In this document: positions 51,422 through 59,739 of the stretch, piece by piece
Layout of the letters: every line of letters starts with the position of its first letter
Position numbering within the stretch: position 1 is the first letter of the stretch
From: DAHUYF01 sp035623985
GTDB lineage: Bacteria; Pseudomonadota; Alphaproteobacteria; ATCC43930; CGMCC-115725
Direction of reading: 5' to 3'
Assembly: GCA_035623985.1 (NCBI GenBank)
Contig: DASPSJ010000001.1
Coordinates: 17,378-81,377, forward strand
DNA length: 64,000 nucleotides
Translations under genes and position numbers: made by a program
Notes under the pieces: model-generated
The model's input: only the letters and a program-made list of their open reading frames with translations
Told to the model about the DNA's origin: nothing
Database searches by the model: none

Positions 51422-52393
51422 TTACTCCGCCGCCCTCGACGCTGCCGCGGCTTCTTCGGCGGCGAGGAACTTCTCGGCCTCGAGCGCAGCCATGCAGCCC
51501 ATCCCGGCTGCGGTCACCGCCTGGCGAAAGATCTTGTCCCTGACGTCGCCCGCGGCGAAGACGCCGGGCACGTCGGTGGCGGTGGAGTCAGGCCGGGTGA
51601 GGATATAGCCCTCCGCATCGAGCGCGAGTTGGCCCTTGAAGAGATCGGTCACCGGCGTGTGGCCGATGGCGACGAAGAAACCGTCACAGGCGACGACCGA
51701 CGTCTCGCGCGTCTTGATATTGAGGATCCGTGCGCCGGTGACGCGCGGGGGGCTCTTTTCGCCGAGGATCTCCTCCACGACGCTGTCCCAAACGACGCGG
51801 ATCCTGGGATTGGCGAAGAGCCGGGCCTGCAGGATTTTCTCGGCGCGCAGCCGGTCGCGGCGGTGGACGAGAGTGACGCGCGTGGCGTGGTTGGTAAGAT
51901 AGAGCGCCTCCTCGACGGCGGTGTTGCCGCCGCCGACCACCATCACCTCCTTGCCGCGGAAGAAGAAGCCGTCGCACGTGGCGCAGGCGGAGACGCCGAA
52001 GCCGCGGAAGGTGTCCTCGCCGGAAATGCCGAGCCAGCGCGCCTGCGCGCCCGTGCAGATGGCGATCGCCTCGGCGACATAGACGTCGCCGCTGTCGCCG
52101 ATGCAGGTGAAGGGGCGCCCAGACAGATCGGCCGAGACGATCATGTCGGTGATGATGCGCGTGCCGACATGCTCGGCCTGAAGCCGCATCTGCTCCATGA
52201 GCCACGGCCCCTGGATCACCTCGGCGAAGCCGGGATAGTTTTCGACATCGGTGGTGATGGTGAGTTGCCCGCCGGCTTGCAGTCCCTGCACCAGAATCGG
52301 CTGCAGATTGGCGCGCGCGGCATAGATTGCCGCGGTGTAGCCGGCGGGGCCGGAGCCGATGACGAGAAGCTTGCTATGATGACGCTGGGTCAT
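51422..52393 (-). CDS. trxB: Thioredoxin-disulfide reductase
   Basis: TrxB uses NADPH and FAD to reduce thioredoxin. The 323-residue protein has the FAD-binding VIGSGPAGYTAAIYAARANL, the redox-active CATC in GVSACATCDGFFFRG, the NADPH-binding GGGNTAVEEALYL and VHRRDRLRAEKI, and the C-terminal FAD motif VFAAGDVRDKIFRQAVTAAGMGCMAALEAE. A short alanine-rich extension follows. The start at 52393 has AAATTTC-type context without a strong ribosome-binding site. It is co-directional with lysR. Confidence 0.96.
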   Translation of the reverse strand: MTQRHHSKLLVIGSGPAGYTAAIYAARANLQPILVQGLQAGGQLTITTDVENYPGFAEVIQGPWLMEQMRLQAEHVGTRIITDMIVSADLSGRPFTCIGDSGDVYVAEAIAICTGAQARWLGISGEDTFRGFGVSACATCDGFFFRGKEVMVVGGGNTAVEEALYLTNHATRVTLVHRRDRLRAEKILQARLFANPRIRVVWDSVVEEILGEKSPPRVTGARILNIKTRETSVVACDGFFVAIGHTPVTDLFKGQLALDAEGYILTRPDSTATDVPGVFAAGDVRDKIFRQAVTAAGMGCMAALEAEKFLAAEEAAAASRAAE

Positions 52394-52414
52394 GCGAGAA
52401 ATTTCCGGACGCGG

Positions 52415-54319
52415 TCAGAAGCCGAACATGTGATCGAGGCTGAAGGCGCCGCCATCGGCGAGTAGCCCATGATAACCGAAAAGCCGGCAGGTCAGGTCCC
52501 GGATGATAATATAGGCACCCGCGCCGGCGCGCTCTCGCTGGGATTTGTCGAAAATCTCATGGTAGCGCCAATAGAGCGAGCCGGAACAGGGGATCGCCAC
52601 GTGCCGGCGCGCGATCTCCTGCCCGTCGCGATCATGGAGGATAAGATCGGTGGCGCTCGTCGCATGCCAGGGCGTCGATGCCGAATAGATCAGGTGGCAG
52701 AACGTGTCGTGCGGCGCCTCGCCCAGGCGCAGGAACAGCCGCGTCGACAAGCCCGGGGCGCGGCCGGCATAGGATTGCGGCTCGCCCTTGTAGGTGAGCA
52801 CGGTGTTGAAGACATGCGCGCCAAAGCTGGTCTCGGCCCGGTGCCCGCTGCGGCGATCCTCATAGCGGAAGAGCCCATGCAGCCAGCCATCGGCACTGCC
52901 GCCCTCGCTGAAGTCATAGACCAGCTCGAGATGACCGTAGCCTGACGCGAGCTCGGCCCCATTGATGATCTCATCGAGCTCGACGGCGACGGATTGGCTA
53001 CGCGCCAGCCGGCCGAAACGGTGGCGCGCCGCCTCGCGCCCTGAGCCGTCATAGACGATGAGCGCCACCGGCAAATCCCGCTGCGTCGTCGCCATCGGCG
53101 TCGGCAGGGCCTCCGTGCGCCAAGTGTCGCGCGGCAGCACCGGCGCGGGCAGCAGATAGCCCTTGCCGAGGAGATTGCCGAGTTCGGGGATGCGCGGGTC
53201 AGGCGCGAGGTCGGTGCGCTCGACATTGACATGGGCTATGCGGCGCTTGCCGCGCCGGGTTACCTCATAACGCGGGCGGACGACATACTTTCCGGCGCTC
53301 ATTTCGATCTGCTGTGGCCACCGCGCCTCCGGCAGGAACGCGGCGATGTCGAGCGCGTAGCTGGCGAAGGGCGCGATCTCCGTGGAAATGCGCTTTATCG
53401 CGTCGTTGCCCATGAGATTGACGCCGATGGCGTTGCCCGGGATGGCGCAGGGCTGGCTGTTCTGCACCCAGAGCGTCACGCGCTCGCCGGCATCCGGCGC
53501 CGGCAGCCCGGCGTAGAAATCCGCCGGCCAGGAATTGGCGTCGTGGGTGCAGGAGAAGCAGGCCGTCGCGTCGGCGCCGAAGGTGTCGAGCGCATATTTC
53601 ACCACGTCATGGCCCACCGCGCCGACGACGTGGAGAAAAAGCTGGCCGGTGAAGTCGGGCAGGGCGAAACGCCGGCGGATGTCGCGGCTGTCGAGCACGA
53701 TCGACGCCGTTCCCGGCGCGACCCTCTCGCGCCATTCCGCCAGCACCTCGCCTGAGGCGCCGAAGAGCAGCAGCCATAGCGTTACCTCGCCGGCGCCGTA
53801 ACCCGCCCAGTAATTGGCGGTGACGAGTCGGGTCGAGAGCCCGCCGGCGTCGCGGAAGAAAGCGAAGTTGGTGGCGAAGTTGAGCGGATCGAGATAGCGC
53901 CGCGGATTGGAGATCAGCGAGTCCGGCAGGCGGATGGCGTCGAGGCTCACCGCGTCGGTGCCGGCAGGCAACAGGTGGCGGACGTGGTTTATCGCCCGCT
54001 CGGCATCGAAGCCGGCGACGAAGACCGTTCTCGCGCCCGATTCGCCGATCTCGGTCACCGGCTGCGCCCTGCGCCCCAGTATCGGCCGGCCGATGGCGGT
54101 CACGTCCTGGGCGTAGCAGCCGGCGATGTCGAGCGCCGAGAGATCGTAGAGGTCGGAAAGCCCGTCGACGCAGCCCTCGGGGTCGTAAACCGCAACTCTG
54201 CTGCGGCCGAGTCGCGCCAGCAGTCCCGGCATGGCGCGCGCCGCCAGCGGATGCGTCACTGCCTTGAAGAAGGCATTGCCGCCCCGGTTGTTGCTGAAAG
54301 TCTCGATCCTGAGTTGCAT
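52415..54319 (-). CDS. Large uncharacterised protein
   Basis: This 634-residue soluble protein has no signal peptide, no membrane helix and no domain I recognise. It is rich in beta-type segments. Notable features are the N-terminal TFSNNRGGNAFFKAVTHPLAA, a Rossmann-like early part (SRVAVYDPEG, RTVFVAGFDAERAI), histidine- and cysteine-bearing ACFSCTHDANSWPADFY, a probable internal duplication (VTLWLLLFGASGEVLAEWRERV resembling LPVALIVYDGSGREAARHRFG), and a C-terminal LYWRYHEIFDKSQRERAG. Two C-terminal parts share HLIYSAS and LILHDRDGQEIARR patterns. Codon use matches neighbours. It is 21 bases upstream of trxB on the same strand and divergent from a GT39 gene. Confidence 0.8.
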   Translation of the reverse strand: MQLRIETFSNNRGGNAFFKAVTHPLAARAMPGLLARLGRSRVAVYDPEGCVDGLSDLYDLSALDIAGCYAQDVTAIGRPILGRRAQPVTEIGESGARTVFVAGFDAERAINHVRHLLPAGTDAVSLDAIRLPDSLISNPRRYLDPLNFATNFAFFRDAGGLSTRLVTANYWAGYGAGEVTLWLLLFGASGEVLAEWRERVAPGTASIVLDSRDIRRRFALPDFTGQLFLHVVGAVGHDVVKYALDTFGADATACFSCTHDANSWPADFYAGLPAPDAGERVTLWVQNSQPCAIPGNAIGVNLMGNDAIKRISTEIAPFASYALDIAAFLPEARWPQQIEMSAGKYVVRPRYEVTRRGKRRIAHVNVERTDLAPDPRIPELGNLLGKGYLLPAPVLPRDTWRTEALPTPMATTQRDLPVALIVYDGSGREAARHRFGRLARSQSVAVELDEIINGAELASGYGHLELVYDFSEGGSADGWLHGLFRYEDRRSGHRAETSFGAHVFNTVLTYKGEPQSYAGRAPGLSTRLFLRLGEAPHDTFCHLIYSASTPWHATSATDLILHDRDGQEIARRHVAIPCSGSLYWRYHEIFDKSQRERAGAGAYIIIRDLTCRLFGYHGLLADGGAFSLDHMFGF

Positions 54320-54446
54320 CGCCAGCGCTTGATCGCTCCCTGGGCCTGCGCATGACTTAGCAAGCGAACCCGGCGAATGCTAGACCGAACGCCCGGCGGC
54401 GCAACAGGCTGGCAGGCGGCAGATCGTCTCGCTAGGCTCCGCCGCC

Positions 54447-55973
54447 ATGGCGGTGCGCGGTAACCCGGCGAGCGGCGCGGCGACGGCGGCCGAGGAACGC
54501 TCCTGGCGCATCGCGCTCTGGGCGGTGTTCGCCGTCACCCTGGCGCGCCTGGTCTGGCTTGCGCTTGGCCGCGCCGATCTCTACCCCGACGAAGCGCAAT
54601 ATTGGCTGTGGTCGCTTCACCCCGCGCTCGGCTATTACTCGAAGCCGCCAATGGTGGCCTGGCTCATCGCGCTCACCACCGCCGCGTTCGGCGAGCAGGA
54701 AGCGGCAATCAGGCTCGCGGCGCCGCTGCTGCACTTTGCCACGGCGCTGGTCCTCTATCGCCTGGCGCGGCGGCTCTATGATGCCCGCGTCGCACTCTGG
54801 TCCACGATCGCCTATATCACGCTGCCCGGTGTCTCGGCCTCTGCCGCGATCATGTCGACCGATGCGCCGCTGCTCTTCTGTTGGGCGGTGGCGCTCCACG
54901 CCTTCATCTGCGCCCGCGAGCCCGGCGGCGAGCGCTGGTGGTTCATGGTGGGGATTGCCGCCGGGCTGGGCCTGCTCAGCAAATACGCGATGGCGTATTG
55001 GCTGCTCTCGGCGTTGCTCTTCCTGCTGTTGTTCCGCGACGAGCGGAGGCACCTCAAGCATTTTCTCGGTGCCACGCTGCTCGCCCTCATCGTCTACGTG
55101 CCCAACTTCTACTGGAACGCGGCGAACGGCTTCGTCAGCTACCTGCACACCCGCGACAACGCCAATCTCGGCGGCCCGCTCTTTCACCCCGCGCGGCTCT
55201 TCGAATTCTTTGCCGCGCAATTCGGCGTGTTCGGGCCGATCTTTTTCGCCGGATTGATCGTCCTCGCGGCGCTGGCGCCGCGCAGCTTGCGCGACCGCCG
55301 TGCGGCGCTGCTCGCCTGCTTCGCCTTGCCGACGCTCGCCATGATGTTCGTGGTGAGCCTGCTCTCGCGCGCCCAGGCGAACTGGTCGGCGCCGACCTTC
55401 GTCTCGGCGGTGGTGCTGGTGGTGGCCTGGCTGCTGGAGCGCGGCCGCACGCGTCTCGTCGCCTTCGGTGTCGCTCTCGACCTGCTGATCGCGGTCATGG
55501 CCTTCAGCGCGCATGACATCGCGGCGGCGTTCGGCGCGGAGCTGCCGGCGCGATACGATCCGCTGCATCGATTGCGTGGGTGGAGGACGCTGGGCCGCAC
55601 GGTGAGCGAGATGCTGGCGCGCCATCCCCGCACCCTCCTCATGTCGGATGACCGCGAGGTGACGGCCGCGCTTGCCTACTACGTGACGCCGCACCCTTTC
55701 GACGCGCTCAAATGGAACGGCGAAGGCGGCATCCACGACCAGTTCGACCTGACGGCGCAGCCCCGGCGCTATGTCGGCGACGACTTCATGCTGGTGGCGA
55801 AATCGCCGGAGAATGTCCAGCGCATCCTTTCGCGTTTCAAGAGCGTCGACCCGATCGAGCAACAGATCCTCATCCGTCTCGATCGCAAGACGTTCCGAAC
55901 CTATCGGATCTATTGGCTGCGCGGCTTTGAAGGCTATCGCTCGGGCGAGCGTCCGTCCCCCGCCACGGGCTGA
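54447..55973 (+). CDS. GT39-family integral membrane glycosyltransferase (ArnT/PMT-like)
   Basis: This 508-residue multi-pass protein has about ten hydrophobic segments. The first periplasmic loop holds the acidic catalytic motif in LYPDEAQYWLWSLHPALGYYSKPPM. This is the hallmark of polyprenyl-phosphate sugar transferases such as ArnT, which modify lipid A or other envelope glycans. A further marker is SASAAIMSTDAPLLFCWA. The C-terminal 150 residues form a soluble domain. A tandem PAP2 phosphatase gene lies convergently and overlaps its 3' end by 40 bases. Donor and acceptor are unknown. Confidence 0.88.
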   Translation: MAVRGNPASGAATAAEERSWRIALWAVFAVTLARLVWLALGRADLYPDEAQYWLWSLHPALGYYSKPPMVAWLIALTTAAFGEQEAAIRLAAPLLHFATALVLYRLARRLYDARVALWSTIAYITLPGVSASAAIMSTDAPLLFCWAVALHAFICAREPGGERWWFMVGIAAGLGLLSKYAMAYWLLSALLFLLLFRDERRHLKHFLGATLLALIVYVPNFYWNAANGFVSYLHTRDNANLGGPLFHPARLFEFFAAQFGVFGPIFFAGLIVLAALAPRSLRDRRAALLACFALPTLAMMFVVSLLSRAQANWSAPTFVSAVVLVVAWLLERGRTRLVAFGVALDLLIAVMAFSAHDIAAAFGAELPARYDPLHRLRGWRTLGRTVSEMLARHPRTLLMSDDREVTAALAYYVTPHPFDALKWNGEGGIHDQFDLTAQPRRYVGDDFMLVAKSPENVQRILSRFKSVDPIEQQILIRLDRKTFRTYRIYWLRGFEGYRSGERPSPATG

Positions 55974-57304
55974 GCAGCGCGGCCGGAAAGGTCGAAGCCG
56001 GCGCGCACGAACCCGTTCCAGGCCGCCCAGGCGATGCCGCCGCCGATCGCCGCACCCATGAGGACGTCGCTCGCATAGTGCGCGGTGATGATGATGCGGC
56101 TCGCCGCCACCAGCAGCGCGACAACGAGATAAAGCGGCAGGCCGCGCGGCCAAAGCAGGTAAAGCCCCACTGCCAATGCCGCCGCCGTCGTGGCGTGCCC
56201 CGAGGGAAACGACCAGTAATCCGCTTGATCCGCGCCCCAGGTGAAGCCGTAAAAGCCGTCGGCGAAGAGCAGCTTCGGGCGGGCGCGGCCGAAGACGAGC
56301 TTGACGACATCGGCGACGATGCCGGCACCCGCCACGGCGAGAAAGAGGAAGAGGGCGCGGCGGGAGTGGAGCGCGAGTGCCGCCGCAAGCCGCTCGTCGC
56401 GCGTGCCGAAAGCGGCCAGGCCCAGCGTCGCAAAGAGAAGGGCGGCAATGACGAGATATCCCTTGCTCAGGCCGAACTGGGTGATGAACTGGAAGACCTG
56501 GCGTAGCGATGGGTCGCTGTCGTGGAAGAACCAGGCGACGGGCCGGTCGACGAAGGCAATCGACAGCAGCAGCGCCAGCAGCAGCAGCAGCGACGGTAAT
56601 GCCAGCCGGCGCGAGGGAGCAAAGGCGCCGAACCGGCGCGCGAGCCGATCATCCTGGACGAGGACGCGATAGAGCAGCCAGCTCACGCCATAGACGAGAA
56701 AACCGGAGAAGACGACGTCGGACAGGAAATGCCCACCTTGCGCCATGCGCGCCAAGCCGACCACGGCGCCGGCGGCGACCGCCGCGCCCGTCGCCGCGCG
56801 CCGGCGCTGTTGGTCGCGAACGAGAAAGGCAAGGGAAACGAGGTAGAAGCCAATGGCAGGATGGCCCGCCGGAAAGGAGCAGTTGCGCGTGCAACTGGCG
56901 GCGGGCAGCGGCGCCGGCGTGAACGCTTGCGTGCCGCCGAACGCCGTCACCTGGCTCGGTCGGGCGCGGCCCCAATGATCCTTGAGCACGGTGTTGACAA
57001 GAAGGCCCGGACCGAGCGCCAGCACGAGCAGCAGGAAGGCCGCGTTGCGGCCGTCGATACGCCAGATCGGCCGGCCGCGCAGCAGCGACGCGAGATAGAG
57101 CGCAACGAGGCCGACGACAATGGCATCGGTGAGATAAGGCACGCCGGCATAGATCGCGCGCACCGGTCCCCATTGCGCGAGGAAGAAGCCGCTATCGGCG
57201 CGATAGAACAATCCGGCCGCCCGGAGATCGATGCCGGGAAAGAGCAAAAAGATCGCCGCCGTCAGCACCAGCGCCGCGACATAGGCGGCGACGGCACGTC
57301 GCAT
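55934..57304 (-). CDS. Tandem PAP2 phosphatase fusion, integral membrane
   Basis: This 456-residue protein carries two complete PAP2 (type 2 phosphatidic acid phosphatase) active sites. The first has KDHWGRARP (108-116), SFPAGH (143-148) and ARMAQGGHFLSD (185-196). The second has KLVFGRARP (335-343), SFPSGH (365-370) and SRIIITAHYASD (402-413). About twelve hydrophobic segments separate them. PAP2 proteins are usually about 200-250 residues with one site, so this is a duplication and fusion. Substrates could be undecaprenyl pyrophosphate or lipid A phosphates. The start at 57304 is one base after the ELM1-like stop codon, so the two are coupled. Its 3' end overlaps the convergent GT39 gene by 40 bases. 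Confidence 0.9.
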   Translation of the reverse strand: MRRAVAAYVAALVLTAAIFLLFPGIDLRAAGLFYRADSGFFLAQWGPVRAIYAGVPYLTDAIVVGLVALYLASLLRGRPIWRIDGRNAAFLLLVLALGPGLLVNTVLKDHWGRARPSQVTAFGGTQAFTPAPLPAASCTRNCSFPAGHPAIGFYLVSLAFLVRDQQRRRAATGAAVAAGAVVGLARMAQGGHFLSDVVFSGFLVYGVSWLLYRVLVQDDRLARRFGAFAPSRRLALPSLLLLLALLLSIAFVDRPVAWFFHDSDPSLRQVFQFITQFGLSKGYLVIAALLFATLGLAAFGTRDERLAAALALHSRRALFLFLAVAGAGIVADVVKLVFGRARPKLLFADGFYGFTWGADQADYWSFPSGHATTAAALAVGLYLLWPRGLPLYLVVALLVAASRIIITAHYASDVLMGAAIGGGIAWAAWNGFVRAGFDLSGRAAQPVAGDGRSPER

Positions 57305-57305
57305 C

Positions 57306-58274
57306 TCAGGCGACCTCCGCCAGACGCAACGCCAAGCGGCGTCGGATTTCGGCGGCGGCGCGGGCCGTGTCGTCGGGCGGCGTATAGCGCCAGCTCTCGA
57401 TCGCGCCGGTGAACGGCCGGGTGGCGCCCGCGGCACGCATCGCGCGATGGAAGCGTGCGAATTTCTCCGAGCCGCCCTCGAGATCGGCGATGTGCACCGG
57501 CTTACCGGTGGCCGCCGCCTCGCTCACCATCGATACGGAATCGGCAGTCGCCACTATCGCATCGGCGAGGCCAAGCAGGCCGAAATAGGGGTTGTCGCCG
57601 CTACCGTCCCAGATGAAGGCGGGCAGCCCCGCCAGGCGTTGGCGCAGCAGCCGCTCGTTCTCGGCGCCGGTGCGGCGCGAGGGCGTGACGGCGATGCCGT
57701 AGCCGGCGCTGGCGAGCGCGGCGAGCTGGTCGGCGAAGGCGGCGAAGCGCGTGCGGGTAAGGCGATAAACGCGGTTGTCGCCGCCGAGCAGCACCGCCAC
57801 CAGCGGTCGCGGCAAAGCGCCGAGGATCGGCTCGAAGCGGCGGGCGCCGTCGGCGAGGGACGCGGGCGTCACACGGTGGACGGCGCCCAGCGTGCGGAAC
57901 ACATTGTTGCCACGGGCGGGATCATGCGTCGGCACGATCATCAGATCGACCTCGCGGCGGGCAAAACGCGGGTCCTGGACCTGTACCCAGAAGATGCGGC
58001 CGGCGCTGGCGCGCTTGGCGGCAAGCGCGGGGGCGGTGGCAAGCCTGCCGCAGGCGATGAGCACCTCGGGCCAGGGCGGCGCAAGACGGTCGCCGGCCGG
58101 GTCCAGCGCCATCAGCGGCTGCAGCCAAAGCGCCGGCGCCAAATGCCGCCAAGGGGCGCGGATGACCAGGCGCTTTTCCTGGAACGGCAATCCCAGCGCC
58201 TCGGCCAGGCCGATCACCTGGTTGGCCATGCCGATCTTGCCGTCATGAACCACCCAGACGCCGGGCGCCGTCAT
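57306..58274 (-). CDS. Mitochondrial fission ELM1-like (DUF1022) protein
   Basis: This 322-residue protein matches the ELM1 family: VWVVHDGKIGMANQVIGLAEALG at the N-terminus, VLIACGRLATAPALAAKR, IFWVQVQDPRFARREVDLMIVP, VAVLLGGDNRVYRLT, and ADAIVATADSVSMVSEAAATGKPVHIADLEG. The fold resembles GT-B glycosyltransferases (the last motif is donor-site-like), and plant ELM1 recruits dynamin; bacterial function is unknown. It is directly followed by the PAP2 fusion, and a GT39 lies beyond, which fits an envelope glycan or lipid role. It is divergent from an lrp gene. Confidence 0.88.
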   Translation of the reverse strand: MTAPGVWVVHDGKIGMANQVIGLAEALGLPFQEKRLVIRAPWRHLAPALWLQPLMALDPAGDRLAPPWPEVLIACGRLATAPALAAKRASAGRIFWVQVQDPRFARREVDLMIVPTHDPARGNNVFRTLGAVHRVTPASLADGARRFEPILGALPRPLVAVLLGGDNRVYRLTRTRFAAFADQLAALASAGYGIAVTPSRRTGAENERLLRQRLAGLPAFIWDGSGDNPYFGLLGLADAIVATADSVSMVSEAAATGKPVHIADLEGGSEKFARFHRAMRAAGATRPFTGAIESWRYTPPDDTARAAAEIRRRLALRLAEVA

Positions 58275-58375
58275 CGTTGCCTCGTCGGATCCTTCGCCGC
58301 GGGCGGGGTGTTAGCTCCGCCCAACTGGCCTTGCAAGCGGCGCCGTTGCCGTGCAGCGGGGGTAGCTTGCAATAA

Positions 58376-58390
58376 TATTACCTTGTAATA
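58376..58390. promoter_or_regulatory. AT-rich 15-base dyad upstream of the Lrp gene
   Basis: TATTAC (58376-58381) and GTAATA (58385-58390) form a perfect inverted repeat with a CTT centre, inside a locally AT-rich stretch of the 209-base gap between divergent ELM1-like and Lrp genes. Lrp/AsnC proteins bind 15-base AT-rich dyads, so autoregulation is plausible. Confidence 0.4.
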
Positions 58391-58483
58391 CGATGAGCAC
58401 TGCTCGTCGTGCCCCTCTTGCCGGCAGGCCGCCCGCTGACCGGGCGTAACTCGGCAGGAATGCCCTGTTTCAGAGATGGTTGG

Positions 58484-58969
58484 ATGCGCCGCATCAAGCT
58501 CGACAAGATCGATCGACGGATCCTGCGCGATCTGCAGGCCAACGGCCGCATGACCAACGTCGAGTTGGCCAAACGCGCCGGTATCTCGGCGCCGCCTTGC
58601 CTGCGCCGCGTGCGCGCGCTGGAAGAGGCGGGCTTCATCCGGGGATATCACGCCGACGTCAATTCCGAGGCGCTGGGCTACGGCGTCACCGTCTTCGCCC
58701 AGGTGGGCCTTTCCAGTCAGGCCGAGCCCGATCTCAAGGCGTTTGAGGCGCTGACGCTTACTTGGCCCGAGGTGCGCGAGGCGCACATGCTTGCCGGCGA
58801 GACGGATTTCCTGCTGAGGATCGTGGCCGCCGATTGGGACAGCTACCAGCGCTTCCTCACCACCCGGCTGACGGCGGCGCCCAATGTCGCGCACGTGCGC
58901 TCGGCGCTTGCCATCCGCGCCTCGAAATACGAGCCGGGGGTGCCGATCGATGTCGACGTCAAGGAGTAG
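58484..58969 (+). CDS. Lrp/AsnC-family transcriptional regulator
   Basis: This 161-residue regulator has an AsnC-type helix-turn-helix (LDKIDRRILRDLQANGRMTNVELAKRAGISAPPCLRRVRALEEAGFI) and a C-terminal RAM ligand-binding/dimer domain (VREAHMLAGETDFLLRIVAADWDSYQRFL). The start at 58484 gives the family N-terminus MRRIKLDKID; earlier in-frame starts lack support. An Lrp gene beside trxB and greA is conserved in alphaproteobacteria. The effector is probably an amino acid. A dyad lies 94 bases upstream. Confidence 0.93.
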   Translation: MRRIKLDKIDRRILRDLQANGRMTNVELAKRAGISAPPCLRRVRALEEAGFIRGYHADVNSEALGYGVTVFAQVGLSSQAEPDLKAFEALTLTWPEVREAHMLAGETDFLLRIVAADWDSYQRFLTTRLTAAPNVAHVRSALAIRASKYEPGVPIDVDVKE

Positions 58970-58974
58970 GGGGC

Positions 58975-59049
58975 GGCATCGATTTCTTCATCTTCAACTG
59001 CGACGGCGTGCTGGTCGACAGCGAGACGATTGCCTGCCGCGTGCGGTAG
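58975..59049 (+). pseudogene. Remnant of a HAD-family phosphatase N-terminus
   Basis: The frame GGIDFFIFNCDGVLVDSETIACRVR, stopped at 59047-59049, is the typical first 20-25 residues of a beta-phosphoglucomutase/phosphoglycolate-type HAD hydrolase. The motif I nucleophile is changed (FNCDG instead of FDCDG). No downstream HAD motif follows. It begins directly after the lrp stop codon, where an intact gene would be expected. This is a truncated relic left beside the low-GC module. Confidence 0.7.
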
Positions 59050-59136
59050 CGGAGACGCTGCGAGCCCGGTCGTCAGATCTCGGCGGCAAGGATGGGCGTA
59101 GTCATGTAACATCGTTGGCTGGGTGATGGAGCTGTG

Positions 59137-59739
59137 ATGGCCGCCAGCGAACCTTTCGATCGCACGATGCTAGAAGTTGCTCTTCGAGAGCTTGGCCGCC
59201 GGGCGCACGCCGCCGGAAAGGTCGTCGAAATCGCCATTTATGGCGGCTGCGCCGTCATGTTAACCCTCAACTACCGCATCGCGACGCGAGATGTCGATGC
59301 CGTCTTCGAAAAGGATAGGGACTTTATCAGACAGATCGCAACGGAAATGGCTCAGGAATTCGGTTGGGATCGTGATTGGCTCAACGACGGCGTCAAAGGT
59401 TTCCTGAGCACAGCCGAAACCGATCCGGCAGCCAAAGTTTTCATCGGCACCTATCCATCAGAGAGCGAGCCCGGCCTGCGTGTCTTCATCCCGAAACCAG
59501 AATACCTTTTTGCGATGAAGTGCAGAGCGATGCGCGTCGGCGGCATCGAGGAAAGTCAGGACATTGAGGATATCCGGCGTCTTGCGGCCGCGATCGGCGT
59601 GAAAAGTGCCGAGGAAGCAATGGATCTTGTTCAGGCGTTCTATCCGCGCCATATGATCGAGCCTAAGACTCAGTTTGGTCTGGAAGAGATTTTCTCCAAA
59701 TTACGCGATAGCGGTATGGCGGGGCCAAAGGACTCATGA
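59137..59739 (+). CDS. Nucleotidyltransferase-fold protein (DUF6036/AbiEii-like)
   Basis: This 200-residue protein carries the nucleotidyltransferase-like pattern IAIYGGCAVMLTLNYRIATRDVDAVFEKD near residues 31-60: a GG-C loop and a D-x-D acidic pair, as in DUF6036 and AbiEii/AbiGii toxins. FIPKPEYLFAMKCRAMR, with a lysine conserved in AbiEii-type enzymes, follows near residue 125. The ATG at 59137 has GGAG at 59128-59131. GC content is about 50%, well below its neighbours (sampled 52%, 53% and 45% per 60 bases), which suggests horizontal transfer. It overlaps the next gene by four bases (ATGA) as a two-gene unit. Toxin activity is inferred from the fold, not shown. Confidence 0.8.
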   Translation: MAASEPFDRTMLEVALRELGRRAHAAGKVVEIAIYGGCAVMLTLNYRIATRDVDAVFEKDRDFIRQIATEMAQEFGWDRDWLNDGVKGFLSTAETDPAAKVFIGTYPSESEPGLRVFIPKPEYLFAMKCRAMRVGGIEESQDIEDIRRLAAAIGVKSAEEAMDLVQAFYPRHMIEPKTQFGLEEIFSKLRDSGMAGPKDS

